Of a DNA stretch of 18,684 nt, positions 1 through 10,712 are shown piece by piece (within the stretch, counting starts at the first letter, position 1; each line of letters opens with the position of its first letter). Position numbers and translations under genes: made by a program. The stretch lies in the NCBI GenBank assembly GCA_027596035.1, contig JADGJA010000439.1, positions 1-18,684 of the forward strand, in the 5' to 3' direction. The notes beneath the pieces are model-generated. The model was not told where the DNA came from, ran no database searches, and saw nothing but the letters and a program-made list of their open reading frames with translations. The stretch is from Thoreauomyces humboldtii. Lineage: Eukaryota > Chytridiomycota > Chytridiomycetes > Spizellomycetales > Powellomycetaceae.

Positions 1-84
1 GCCAAGCGCAAGACAGTCACCTCCCTCGACGTCGTCTACGCTCTCAAGCGTCAGGGTCGCACCCTCTACGGCTTCGGCGGATAG
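1..84 (+). CDS. H4: Histone H4, C-terminal fragment
   Basis: The window opens inside a reading frame that gives the last 27 residues of histone H4, ending in the diagnostic RTLYGFGG followed by TAG at 82-84. The fragment starts at AKRKTVTSLDVVYALKRQG; a Ser-Leu pair replaces the Ala-Met of animal H4. H4 pairs with H3 in the nucleosome core, and this segment covers the end of the alpha-3 helix and the C-terminal tail that contacts H2A and H2B. The gene is cut only by the window edge; the remaining roughly 76 residues lie upstream. The visible part has no intron. Identity is essentially certain because H4 is so conserved. Confidence 0.97.
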   Translation, partial: AKRKTVTSLDVVYALKRQGRTLYGFGG

Positions 85-270
85 AGTCGTCAAGCGCTCC
101 TCTCTCTCTTTTTTCCCCAACATCCACCTTGCCGTATGCATACTTTACGAACTTCCGTTTCCCCCTTCCACCACGCTAAAACCACCGTCTCCTTTGTCAT
201 TCACCTATGTCATGGCATGTGTCTATAGACACAGTTACTCTTTACTCCCACATTATCCTGTGTACATGAA

Positions 271-276
271 AATAAA
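271..276 (+). promoter_or_regulatory. Possible polyadenylation signal for histone H4
   Basis: An AATAAA hexamer lies 187 bases after the H4 stop codon. It is the only canonical hexamer I noticed in this 3' flank. Fungal poly(A) signals are loose, so the assignment is tentative. Confidence 0.3.
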
Positions 277-714
277 ACTTCCGGAAGCTTTATGTACCAA
301 ACCATGGTTGTTCGGTGCCCCCTGGCTGGTCTTTGTTCGCAAAGGCATTGCATCAGAGAATCAGAAATGTTAAAAGTGCAAATGTATGTGTAGCCCAAAG
401 GTAGATCTCGCGCATCGAAATCACACGTGGACCACTGGGTAGAGAGCAAGATCAGCGGGAAACTCCCCCGTCGTTGCGAAGGGGATGGTGATAGATATCC
501 TGCCATCGCGAAGGGGTATACGAAAGACAAGGTTTTAAGTATGTATGCAAAAAAGAAAGCCCCCCTCCCCGAAAAAAAAGTGCGAAAGGAAGAAGAAAAG
601 GTCGGAATCGTTTCTCAGAAAGCATTAAAACCGCGCGTAGTTTGCCGTCGGGCGGAAGGTTATGACGCTTAGACGTTTCCACACGAGGGGGCTTACACAA
701 GCATTGGTTCGTGC

Positions 715-722
715 TATAAATA
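715..722 (+). promoter_or_regulatory. TATA-box-like sequence
   Basis: TATAAATA lies 59 bp upstream of an ATG at 781. No gene downstream is convincing, so this may be chance in a moderately AT-rich spacer. Confidence 0.2.
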
Positions 723-1063
723 CCCGAGTGCGCAGCACCAAAGAGACATGGCGCTGCGAGTCTGTCGAATCTGAAAGTCTATGGCAGGCTGGCAGCAGAA
801 CAGCGACCCTACTTCCTCAATAACTGCCTCGTCCGTGCAAGAACGAGCCGTTCCTTTGGCTGCCGCCAGACAAGGTAAGAAGGGTCCTTCGTGTTTCCCG
901 TTGCTATCAGGCGGCGGAAACCCCAACGACGAGGGGGATCTACAATCGTCCAGTAAAGTGCGGATGTACCTGATCCACCGGGAAATGATTCCTACTCCTA
1001 TCCTATTTACATCTCACGCCCGAAACGCAAGTGATGGAGACAATCGCGAGCTACAACGGCATC

Positions 1064-2324
1064 CTACAACTTTGTCTTCTCAGCTAGGACTTCTGCTACG
1101 GCCGCCATGACCTCCTCATGAACGGCACCGTTGGTAGCGATAACCCCCTTGTTGTTGATCAGGGTCCGACCGGCCGCAAAGTCCAGTTCCTTTCCACGCG
1201 AGTCGCAGACCTTTCCACCGGCCTCGTGCACGAGCAGGGATCCGCCCGCGTGGTCCTAAACAGAAGGTGAGAAGTTCAGAACGACGCCCGGCAGGTGGGT
1301 CGTCACCTGGAAGAAACCCGCACTGCACTCACCCAGATCTTCTCCTGGTACGATTCCGACACGGGCAACCTAAGGTAGATCCCAGCCTCGCCCCTCGCCA
1401 CAACGCCGTACTTGCACTGACTGTCCATCCTGACGCCGCTTCCCTCCTGGATGCCCAGCTTCTGGGCGATCCGTCCGGCTTCCCCTTGGGAAGAGTGACC
1501 CGCCTCGACGCTCTCGCAGAACGTGGTCTCGTTCGCGAGTTTGGCCGAGTGGACGTGGATCTGATGTTCCTCTGATTCGGCAGAGTCCCACGAGGAGAGG
1601 GGGGCGTTGATAGGCGCCTTGAGATCGAACAGACACGAAGAGACATCCGCGAGGAGACGTGAGGTCCTTGAGGACGAGGGGAAGGTTGGGACATCCCATC
1701 GCTGCCACCTGGACGGTGCCATCCACGATGAGGGCGAGACATACTGCAAACTGTTCACCGCGAAGAAAGCCCTTTGTTCCGTCTTTCAGGAAGGCAAAAG
1801 ACCATGTTAGTCTTTCAAGAGACGGACACGACCTAGCATGTCGCGCTTTTGCTCACCGATGGGATCTAACGTCCAGAACCGTCCCTTGGATCCACCAGCA
1901 TGAGTTCCCCTGTCGATCGCATCCAACACCTGAGTTTCGGACATCTGATCGTCCTCGTCCATGACCGAGTTGGCAAGCCTGACGACCTTCTCGACCGTCT
2001 CGGTTTGACTCCTCAGCTCTGCCGAATCCTCCTCTCCAACGATGGGGTCGTCAGGGAACGCGCGTTGCAGCATGGCGTTCACGACCGCCTGCGCTCCGTA
2101 GTCAGCGACTGATCACCGAAGGGAGCCATAGAGCGTGTTGAGACGGGAGTGTAGCGTGTCATGAGAACTGGACGACCGGACGTATTACCGGTCACAGGCG
2201 ATTTGTCCTTTTTCTCTATGGTCGCGGCAGTGACGAGGTTTTGGAAGACTTCTATGCACAGAGCGGAAGCGCGCTGGACGCATTCGATGGCCGCCTTTCG
2301 TTCGCGGGCGTACGCTAAGTTCAT
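1064..2324 (-). CDS. MET22: 3'(2'),5'-bisphosphate nucleotidase (PAP phosphatase)
   Basis: Four exons on the minus strand: 2324-2189, 2108-1857, 1782-1333 and 1255-1064, with introns of 80, 74 and 77 nt. The product is about 342 residues, close to the family's usual 350-360. It belongs to the Mg2+-dependent, Li+/Na+-sensitive inositol monophosphatase superfamily and hydrolyses 3'-phosphoadenosine 5'-phosphate to AMP, clearing a by-product of sulfate assimilation. Visible motifs are VADYGAQAVVNAML (about 46-59), the metal-binding GEED (70-73), the signature WTLDPIDGTKGFLRGEQFAV (124-143), FCESVEAGHSS, and a C-terminal DHAGGSLLVHEAGG carrying the last metal ligand. The start ATG at 2324 is the only in-frame ATG in the 5' open frame, and the N-terminus MNLAYARERKAAIE matches the family start. 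The frame shifts by +1 within the G6 run at 1599-1604 (codon about 189); dropping one base restores a continuous family-like protein, so this is an assembly error or a recent mutation. Confidence 0.93.
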
Positions 2325-2744
2325 CGATTGAGTCACGTGTACGAGGCAGGTTCGACGGGGAGGAGATCGCGAGCGTACCTGGTTCTGACATGGCGCGTCG
2401 GTAATCGGGGCGATATGCAGGTGAAGACGAAAGTGGAGACCGGGCGACCAAGCAGGAGCTGCTGAGAAAGCTGAGAGTTGATCGATACGCTGAAGGTGAC
2501 TGTAAGGGGTCTGGCAGGCAGGTCGTCGTTCTAGTCGTTGATGTTCTGAGGATTGCGAGGAATGGCATGACGAGAGACACTTCGCAGCTGTGCTACGGTA
2601 CCCATGGAAGTCCCTCTGGCATGTCCTTTTTCCTCGACCCTTTCTACATTTTCCCGCGAACGGCACCTCCTCACCCGCGTCTGCGAACGTTGACCTCGAT
2701 CCTACTAGTCCCTCCTCCCTGTTCCACCTCTAGTAGACATCGTA
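2325..2744. promoter_or_regulatory. Divergent promoter region between MET22 and the NDUFB4-like gene
   Basis: These 420 bp separate the start codons of two divergent genes, so both promoters and 5' leaders must lie here. A CT-rich tract around 2620-2735 precedes the plus-strand start and probably forms its leader. I found no convincing TATA box. Confidence 0.55.
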
Positions 2745-3245
2745 ATGGCTGGCGGCGGGAAGTACCCTCCCGTGCTGGTAAGCCTTGGACTGGACGCCAT
2801 TCTCACTACCTTTGTGTTTTCCCAAGAGCTTACCTCACATTCCCACCACTCTTTCGTTCTCCAGACGGACCCAGCGATCGGTATGCTCGAGATGTATGTC
2901 TCACGTACGGCGTGAACTGGCACTGACTGCCGCCCTCTTGATATTGTTTAGAGAAATGGTACCACATGAAGGAAAACACGCATGCCTACTACCGCCTAAA
3001 TCGACGGACCGTTGGCATCGCTTTCATGCTCACCGTCGCTCTTCCCGGCGCGTTCTATTGGGGAAGTTCCGTGTTCATGGTGCGAATGAGACTGAACGGT
3101 TTTTGGTTCTATATGAAGAGGGCAAAGTTCGTGCGGTCCTAACCTGTTTCTTTTGCAGGGCAAATACCAACCTGGAGGTTCTCGACGCGGGGAGGAGTGG
3201 TACGTCTCGGCGGAGAAGGAGCAGGTGGTCGCCAAGGCGGAATGA
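2745..3245 (+). CDS. NDUFB4: Complex I accessory subunit, NDUFB4/B15 family
   Basis: Four exons (2745-2777, 2865-2880, 2952-3079, 3159-3245) give an 87-residue protein. The introns are 87, 71 and 79 nt; the last carries a clear TCCTAAC branch-point sequence. The order matches small fungal B15 subunits: a glycine-rich start (MAGGGKYPPV), a conserved DPAIEKWYHMKEN segment (13-25), an Arg-rich RLNRRT (31-36), one hydrophobic span (about 37-59) and a basic GKYQPGGSRRG (60-70). NDUFB4 is a single-pass accessory subunit of the membrane arm of mitochondrial NADH:ubiquinone oxidoreductase. Exon 2 is only 16 nt; its borders are fixed because only the donor at 2881 joins in frame to the KWYHMKEN exon and yields DPAIEKW. 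The family call rests on remembered motif patterns, not on an alignment. Confidence 0.75.
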
Positions 3246-4169
3246 TGCTGAGGATTGAGGGCTGGAACGAGTCGAACGGAAAGACCTTCGGCATTCTCGA
3301 GGAAAGGACCGGGGGAATACAAGATTGTTATTATACCGCTACCATTCTGGACGGCATCCTGCGAGGCGACTGGTGGCCATCCTTCTACGTGGGTTCTTGA
3401 TGTGATCTGCTCATGCGCAGACTAGGGTTCTTTGTGGAAACGAAGGTTTAGAGCATCATGGGCTTCTGATTTACCGCCCTTCCTCTTTCACGCCGCAACG
3501 GATACGTGAGAGACGTGTCCGAAGGGAATTAGGTCTGACCAAGTCTGGCGCGTTGGACAGACCAGACACCGGAAGCTTGCTGCCCAACACAGTCAAAATG
3601 CCTCTAAGGGGATAGCTGGTTAGCAAATTACAGCGTATCTTTTGGCTTGATGCAGACACCGGTAGCAGATTCCACGTCTATCTTTTCCACTATGCGTCTC
3701 GATCAATGAACCAGATCATAGATTAGTATGCCAGAATGCTGTCTTTTGGTCTCGAGGAGGATGGTAAGCCAGTGCGAATTCGACATATACGCAATCAGCA
3801 TATATCGCATCTTTCTCTTCATGACTGGTTTGCATACTCATTAGCGCATGGAGGCTGAGTTGGATAGCATTGCAGCCACCATGGATCAAAAATGCAGATT
3901 ATCATGAACGTAAGGAAAATTTCTACCTAGAGCCGTATTAAGTGAGAGTGCTCCCTCACCCGATCTGAACCTGCGGCTTTCAAGCTGTCGGGCATGCCGG
4001 TCACTCTCAGACACGTGGATCTTTTCAAACCCGTGTCCTAGCTACGCCGTGATGTCCGGAATCCGTCAGCATGACGGGTGCATCTCGTGGCGTCGTACTG
4101 CCTGTCTTTGCTGACGGCTCAGGACACCGTTCACGAAACGGGCAGGAAAAGAATCCCCCCGTCTGACGG
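3246..4169. other. Interval with no recognised gene, containing one intron-like segment
   Basis: This is the 3' flank between the NDUFB4-like gene (+) and the fission-regulator-like gene (-). Long frames are absent on both strands. The segment 3764-3844 begins GTAAGC, ends TTAG and is 81 nt long, like the verified introns here, but the flanking sequence does not give a convincing protein. Confidence 0.5.
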
Positions 4170-5369
4170 TCACCGGGATTCGCATTGCGATCCCGCTGGT
4201 TTGTCGAAGTCTTCTGCACCGTCGGAATCCTCGGGTTGGTCCTCGCGCAGATGTCGAAACCGAGTTCGTAAGGCATCGGTCAACGTTTGCTGCACGTCAT
4301 CTGGACGTCTCGATTGGATTGTTCCACCTGGGGATCTTTAGGACGAGTTAAGGCCATCAGTAAGCGGGGAGATGCACGCTCAACGTCTCGGTATTGTGCC
4401 ACGGCCGCCTAGAGCGTACCTGGAGACGTTCGTTGGCTTCAACTTTACACCCTTCATTTCGGCCAGCATCTTTATCATGTGGGAGTGTGACGAAAAAGGT
4501 GGCGTACGCGGGTCACGGGCAAGAGGCGTAGAGGGCGGACGTGGGGTACATGGTATTGCCGTCACGGTCGGGAGTGGAGGCGGAGGTGGAGGTGGTGGTA
4601 GGTTGACGGTTTCCGCAGCTGGAGCGATGGCGGATGGTGGGGGTGATTGTGCGGTTGCCATCACATGAGCTTGAAGTTCTGCCAATTGACGTTCCAATGC
4701 AGCTATCCTCCCTTGGTCGGTGGAATGTGCTGCGGGATGACAAAACAAAGAAAGTCAGGGAGCGCGAGGTGATTTTGAAGAAACTGACTACTTTCAGCTC
4801 ACCAGGTAGCACATATGGCGATACTACGTAGCCACTCGACTTCTCGACCACCTGCCCTGGCGTAACCTCCTCTTCTTCCGTCTCTTCTTCATCCTCATCG
4901 CTATCAGCAACATCCTCTTCTTCCTCCTCGATGTCTTTCGAAGCCAGAACATTGGCAGCTCGTAGGTTTTCCAATGCCAGCATTGCCCTCCGTTGGGCTG
5001 CAGGGTTCTGGGCTGCGCGTGTAGGTCGAAACGGCCGTGGTCCATTTTTCGTTATGCCTCCTCTGGCCACCTTCCCTCGCGCATCCTTTCCTGCATTCCG
5101 CTTCAGCACAGAACCAATCAAGCTGCTCACCTACGGCAAGGATATGAGTATGAGTCGCTGTTACGCTTCTCCTTTCTTTTGACATGACGCGTGAAACGAG
5201 CACGGGAACGTACCCCACGCGTGGCTGTATGAGTGACACCTGATATGATGCCAGTCAGAGAAGCGAAAAGCGAACGACGAGGAGCTGCGACGGTTCGGAT
5301 GCGCTTGGGAGACGGCGGTTTTCGCCATGGGCTGTTTGGCGCGCGAGCACTAGCGTGAGGTGTACCCAT
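4170..5369 (-). CDS. Mitochondrial fission regulator (MTFR1)-like protein
   Basis: Four exons on the minus strand (5369-5238, 5130-4803, 4729-4420, 4335-4170) give about 311 residues. In order: a basic Ser/Pro-rich N-terminus; a small Gly/Ile/Ser segment around residues 38-52; an acidic run of Glu/Asp at 111-132; a heptad-like RIAALERQLAELQAHV (161-176); a run of eight prolines (198-205); MLAEMKGVKLK (241-251) followed by SRSPGGT (256-262); LTDALRTRFRHLRED (275-289); and an acidic tail. Leucine zipper, then polyproline, then a 'DM-VKLR' helix, then an 'ALKRKF' helix is the order I know from animal MTFR1/MTFR2, which promote mitochondrial fission. The VKLK motif after polyproline could instead be a WH2-type actin-binding site. 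Three splice phases agree; the first intron uses an atypical GTCACT donor. The start is the first in-frame ATG; a 5' exon upstream (acceptor-like TTTGTCAG near 5428) is possible. Confidence 0.6.
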
Positions 5370-6275
5370 TCCGAGATTGAATGGTAAGAAAGCGGTGGAC
5401 ACGAAATCGTCGGGACGATATTACTGACAAAGGAAGCTAGAATTGCGACAAGAACCAGCGGAATTGGTCGGGACGCTGTTCTTGTGCTTTTGAGTTGTAG
5501 TCCGTCGATCGTTCGTTGAGAGTGAGGGCGGAGATCGGGAAACGCGGACTTCTGCGCTTTCGACCACGACGGTCGGTTTCGGACTTTTTTCACACTTTGT
5601 CCGGAACTATTTACACCCACACCCGACACCCGACACTCTCGTCGTTCTCTCCGCCTCTCGTACTCGCATTTGACAGCGAGGGCGTTACCAAGACTTGTCG
5701 GTCTTCCTTTGTGCTCCACTCCGATGCGCTCGCCCTCTCTCTCTCTGCTTTGCAGCCTCAACTCCTTCCATCCACGCTGCCCAGTCGATTCGCGTCTCGA
5801 AACGGAGCAGGTCAAAATTCAGACGGAAGTAACGGAGAGCGCGAGGGCACCACAGACTGCCATTAGAGCAGAGAATATGAATGAAGAATATGAATGAAGG
5901 ATGATGAAGATTAATGGAAGATCCGACGACAAAAATGAGTTCCGTGCAGAAGGGGGGGGGGAGGGGGGAGCGACCTACGCACCATCATCATTGATGGGTG
6001 CATCCACGATGACAGTTGGGACCGCCCTTCTTGCCCTTCATCTTGTTGCCGGCGTGCGCATGCGGAGGTCCGGTGGGACTCAGTTCGCGCTCCGAATCGG
6101 AGCCGTTGGACTCTCCAACAAGTCCTCTTCGGTCGGGACCGGACATCTATGCACGGGAAAGGAAGGGGAGTACAGGAAAGATGCTTGACGTTAGTTTTCG
6201 GCTTTGTTGACAGATCGGGAAACCCCATTGCGTGAAGGGTTTTCCCTTCTTGCGCTCTCTCTTCCCGGGCGCCTC
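5370..6275. promoter_or_regulatory. Promoter of the fission-regulator-like gene and 3' flank of pyruvate kinase
   Basis: Both flanking genes run leftward, so the left part should hold the upstream gene's promoter and leader and the right part the pyruvate kinase 3' UTR. It contains a perfect 13-bp tandem duplication at 5873-5898 and a G10-A-G6 tract at 5952-5968. A minus-strand open frame over 5255-5815 has no ATG start and reads as low-complexity basic sequence, so I do not call it a gene. Confidence 0.5.
5873..5898. repeat. 13-bp perfect tandem duplication
   Basis: The unit GAATATGAATGAA occurs twice without a gap. It lies in the noncoding interval. Confidence 0.9.
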
Positions 6276-8102
6276 TCAAACCTCGGCGTCCACGCACTTC
6301 AAAACACGCATCACGTTGGTCGATCCCACGGTTCCTTCCAGGACTCCTGACGTCACGACCACCTGTTACGACGTGATGAGAAAAAGGAACCTTCTTCGAG
6401 GGACTACTGCCGGTTCATCGCTTACCGGGTCGCCGGCTTGTGCCATGCCCATTTTCACGCCGAGGAGCATGGCGCGGTGGATGATATCCTCGCTGCCCTC
6501 CATGCTATCCACAAGAAGGGGGTAGATGCCACGGAGCACCTGGCACTGTCGGGCTGTCGACGAAGACGCGAGTGTTACGAGTGCATTCTTCAGGAAGGGA
6601 TTGTGGATACTCTTACCAGCTTGTGGAGACGCGGTGACCGCAAGGACGGGAGCAATGGGACGGTACTTGCTGATGGCAATCGCAGTGTTTCCGGATTGGG
6701 ACAGCACGATGATCAGGGCCTGTCGCTATGATGTCAGCTTCTTGATACCAATTTGTATCGAAAAAGCGGGCTGAAACCCTACCGCGTACACGTCCCAAGA
6801 GGTCTTGACGGCGCTGGACGCGACCGTCTCGGAGATGGAGATTGGCAGACGAACCTGCCGCCTGATGGATGGGTAGAGCTCACTGTAGTTGATGTCGATT
6901 TCGGCTTCTCGGCAGATCTTGGCCATCATCTCCACAGCCAGGAAAGGGAACGCTCCTATATAGGAAAGTGAAGAAGCGCGAGTGTTCAGTTACAAGTGTG
7001 TAGAGGCAAAGACGAGTCGAGCAAAAGTTGCCATACATACCCTTGGCGGTTTCACCAGACAGCATGACGCAGTCACTTCCGTCGAGCACGGCGTTGGCGA
7101 CGTCCGTCGCCTCGGCACGGGTGGGTCGCGGGTTGACGATCATGCTTTCCAACATCTGGGTCGCCGTGACGACGTGCTTGCCGGCAGCGTTGCACTTTCG
7201 GATCATCATCTTCTGATACCGCGCGACCTGTTCGACCGGGATCTCCACCCCGAGGTCTCCGCGCGCGACCATGATGCCGTCCGAGACGGCCAGGATGGCG
7301 TCAAAGTTCTCGAGCCCTTCCTGGTTCTCGATCTTGGATATGATCTTGATGCCCGTCCCATCGATGAGCTTCCTGATCTCCAACACGTCCGCCGCCTTGC
7401 GGATGAAGCTGGCGGCGATGAAGTCCACGCCGTTCTTGATGCCGAACCTGATGTCCCCCGCGTCCTTCTCAGTGATGGCGGGCAGGTCGACCTCGATGCC
7501 CGGCAGGTTCACGCCCTTGGTCTCTCCCATCATGCCGTCGTTCTCCACGACGCACACGACCCTCTGGGTCGCCTGGTCGACCGACTGGACGACCATGCCG
7601 ATGAGGCCGTCGTCGACCAGGATCCTGTCGCCCGGCTTGACCGAGGTGGCGAGCGACTTGTAGCTCGTCGAGACCTGGTGCTCGTCGCCGAGGATCGAGT
7701 CGTCGTTGTGGAAGGTGAAGGTGCTCCCTCCGACGAGCCTCTTGTCGACCCCGCCGACGAGCTTCCCCGTCCTGATCTCTGGACCTTTGGTGTCCAGGAG
7801 GATGGCGATGGCCTTTGGGTTGGCTGAGCTGCTGACGTAGGTTCGAATGTTCTGGACGGTCTGGCCGTGGTACTCGTGGCTTCCGTGCGAAAAGTTCATG
7901 CGACACACGTTCATGCCGGCCCTGTGGAGTTTCCCGAGGGCCTCGACGGACTGCGTCTTTGGACCGATGGTGCAGATGATCTTTGTCTTTATCTGAACCG
8001 GCCGATCTGAGTGAGGGAAGGCAGTCAGGAAATGGACTCTTAAGAGAGAATGAGTGGGATCGCTCGAGGCTCACCGGCTTGGGCGATGTACTTTGCGTCC
8101 AT
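6276..8102 (-). CDS. PYK1: Pyruvate kinase
   Basis: Six exons on the minus strand: 8102-8075, 8006-7041, 6955-6783, 6719-6617, 6553-6426 and 6362-6276. Introns are 68, 85, 63, 63 and 63 nt and all phases agree, giving 494 residues, near the usual 500 for fungi. The enzyme transfers phosphate from phosphoenolpyruvate to ADP in the last step of glycolysis, in the cytosol. Visible elements are CRMNFSHGS (44-52), [10 protein letters not shown] (81-90), [12 protein letters not shown] (233-244) with catalytic K234 and metal ligand E236, [12 protein letters not shown] (255-266) with metal ligand D260, and TQMLESM (292-298) followed by [20 protein letters not shown]. In the C-terminal regulatory domain, LSQSGNTA corresponds to the sugar-phosphate effector loop, so fructose-1,6-bisphosphate activation is likely. 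The first exon codes only nine complete residues. No defect is seen. Confidence 0.97.
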
Positions 8103-8670
8103 AGCGGATATAGGTAGGATCGAGTAGGTTGTGCGGTGTGCAAGAACGGAGCGAGTGCTATATCACTCGGCTGGCTGCGGTGATGGATATAGGGTTGAAT
8201 GTTATGTCAGAGTGCCAATGGCCTTGGGCGCGGATGGGGGGTGGTGGTATCGATCAAGGAATGGCATCGGATTAGAGCAGCCAGAGAAAGGGGGGAGGGA
8301 GAGAGGCTGCGCGTTTTCGTGGCGATGACAGGGGGTGGCTGGGTAGTTAGTTGGTGCGTTCCCGACTGTCCTTTGTGTCACCAGGCGCATAAATGGAGTT
8401 CAGCCGCCACCCCCCCCCCTCCTCACCGTCCTCACTCATCGGACACACCCCTACAGTACACGACGTTGCAGCATGGGGCCAGTTCTTGGGGGGGGGAGGC
8501 ACAGACAGAGAACCCACTCGGTCCACACCCACACACAAACCCCACACACACACACAGGACAGGGCAAAAAAAGAAAGCCAAAGTGAAAGGTCAAGAAGAC
8601 CCCGTCGTCGCCCACTTCCGCCCACATTCCTCCCCACACACAAACACATCCCCCATCCCAAACCATCACC
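8103..8670. promoter_or_regulatory. Divergent promoter of pyruvate kinase and S-adenosylhomocysteine hydrolase
   Basis: These 568 bp separate the two start codons. The right half is compositionally extreme: a C10 run at 8410-8419, a G9 run at 8488-8496, and a CA-rich block at about 8521-8560 followed by an A- and C-rich leader that ends CATCACC directly before the ATG. Pyrimidine- or CA-rich leaders suit highly expressed fungal genes. A CATAAATG at about 8389 is the nearest TATA-like sequence for the plus-strand gene; it is weak. Confidence 0.6.
8521..8560 (+). repeat. CA-rich simple repeat in the SAH1 leader
   Basis: Interrupted CA dinucleotides (CCACACCCACACACAAAC and a following CACACACACACA) lie about 110-150 bp upstream of the ATG. 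Confidence 0.8.
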
Positions 8671-10358
<1,688 letters not shown>

Positions 10359-10712
10359 ACTGCTAGTCAGCATACGAGTCCGGGGAAACTTGAACATCTT
10401 GCATCATATGTCTTTTTTTTTATGAATTTTAGAGACCCTTTGTACAGTTTAGTCATGTCGTCCGTTTGTCGTCAATTTGGCCGTCCAGAGGCGGAGACGA
10501 CATCCAAAGGAAATGCAGGTACAGAGTTGCTGATAGAGTGATAAAAAATGCATATTCACGGTTGCTCAAAAAATACCTGATCAAGCGCATGAAGTTGATG
10601 TGACGGAAGTGTTAGCGGGGTCATGTTTGTTCATGCCGTGGGGAAAGAGGCGCAGCGAGGTGATGCATGTCGTTAAGCAGAACATTGTATGGCTGTGCTG
10701 CTTGATGAGCTG
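10359..10712. other. 3' flank of SAH1, convergent spacer
   Basis: A T-rich run (TTTTTTTTTATG) near 10411-10424 and AT-rich sequence to about 10580 look like SAH1 3' UTR. I see no gene here. Confidence 0.5.

Larger units (their letters stand above)
85..1063. other. Gene-poor interval between H4 and MET22
   Basis: This 979-bp stretch holds the 3' flanks of two convergent genes. Reading frames on both strands are short, overlap one another and have no recognisable family signature. I found no tRNA B-box-like sequence. The only structure worth noting is a TATAAATA sequence at 715-722, followed about 60 bp later by an ATG at 781 that opens a short frame containing an intron-like segment (see findings). 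Confidence 0.6.

Noticed and set aside
2325..2666. In-frame N-terminal extension of MET22.
   Set aside because: The open frame extends upstream but contains no ATG before the one at 2324, and the N-terminus from 2324 already matches the family start.
5255..5815. A 186-codon minus-strand frame upstream of the fission-regulator-like gene.
   Set aside because: It has no ATG start, is basic and low in complexity, and overlaps the first exon of the real gene in a different frame. At most it may include an upstream noncoding exon.
6982..7827. A 281-codon open frame on the plus strand.
   Set aside because: It is antisense to the long conserved second exon of pyruvate kinase, has no family motifs, and its composition (runs of Val, Asp, Arg, Leu) mirrors the codon bias of the real strand.
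7842..7853. GGTTCGAAT sequence resembling a tRNA B box.
   Set aside because: It lies inside conserved pyruvate kinase coding sequence, and no A box or cloverleaf is present around it. I saw no other tRNA-like region.
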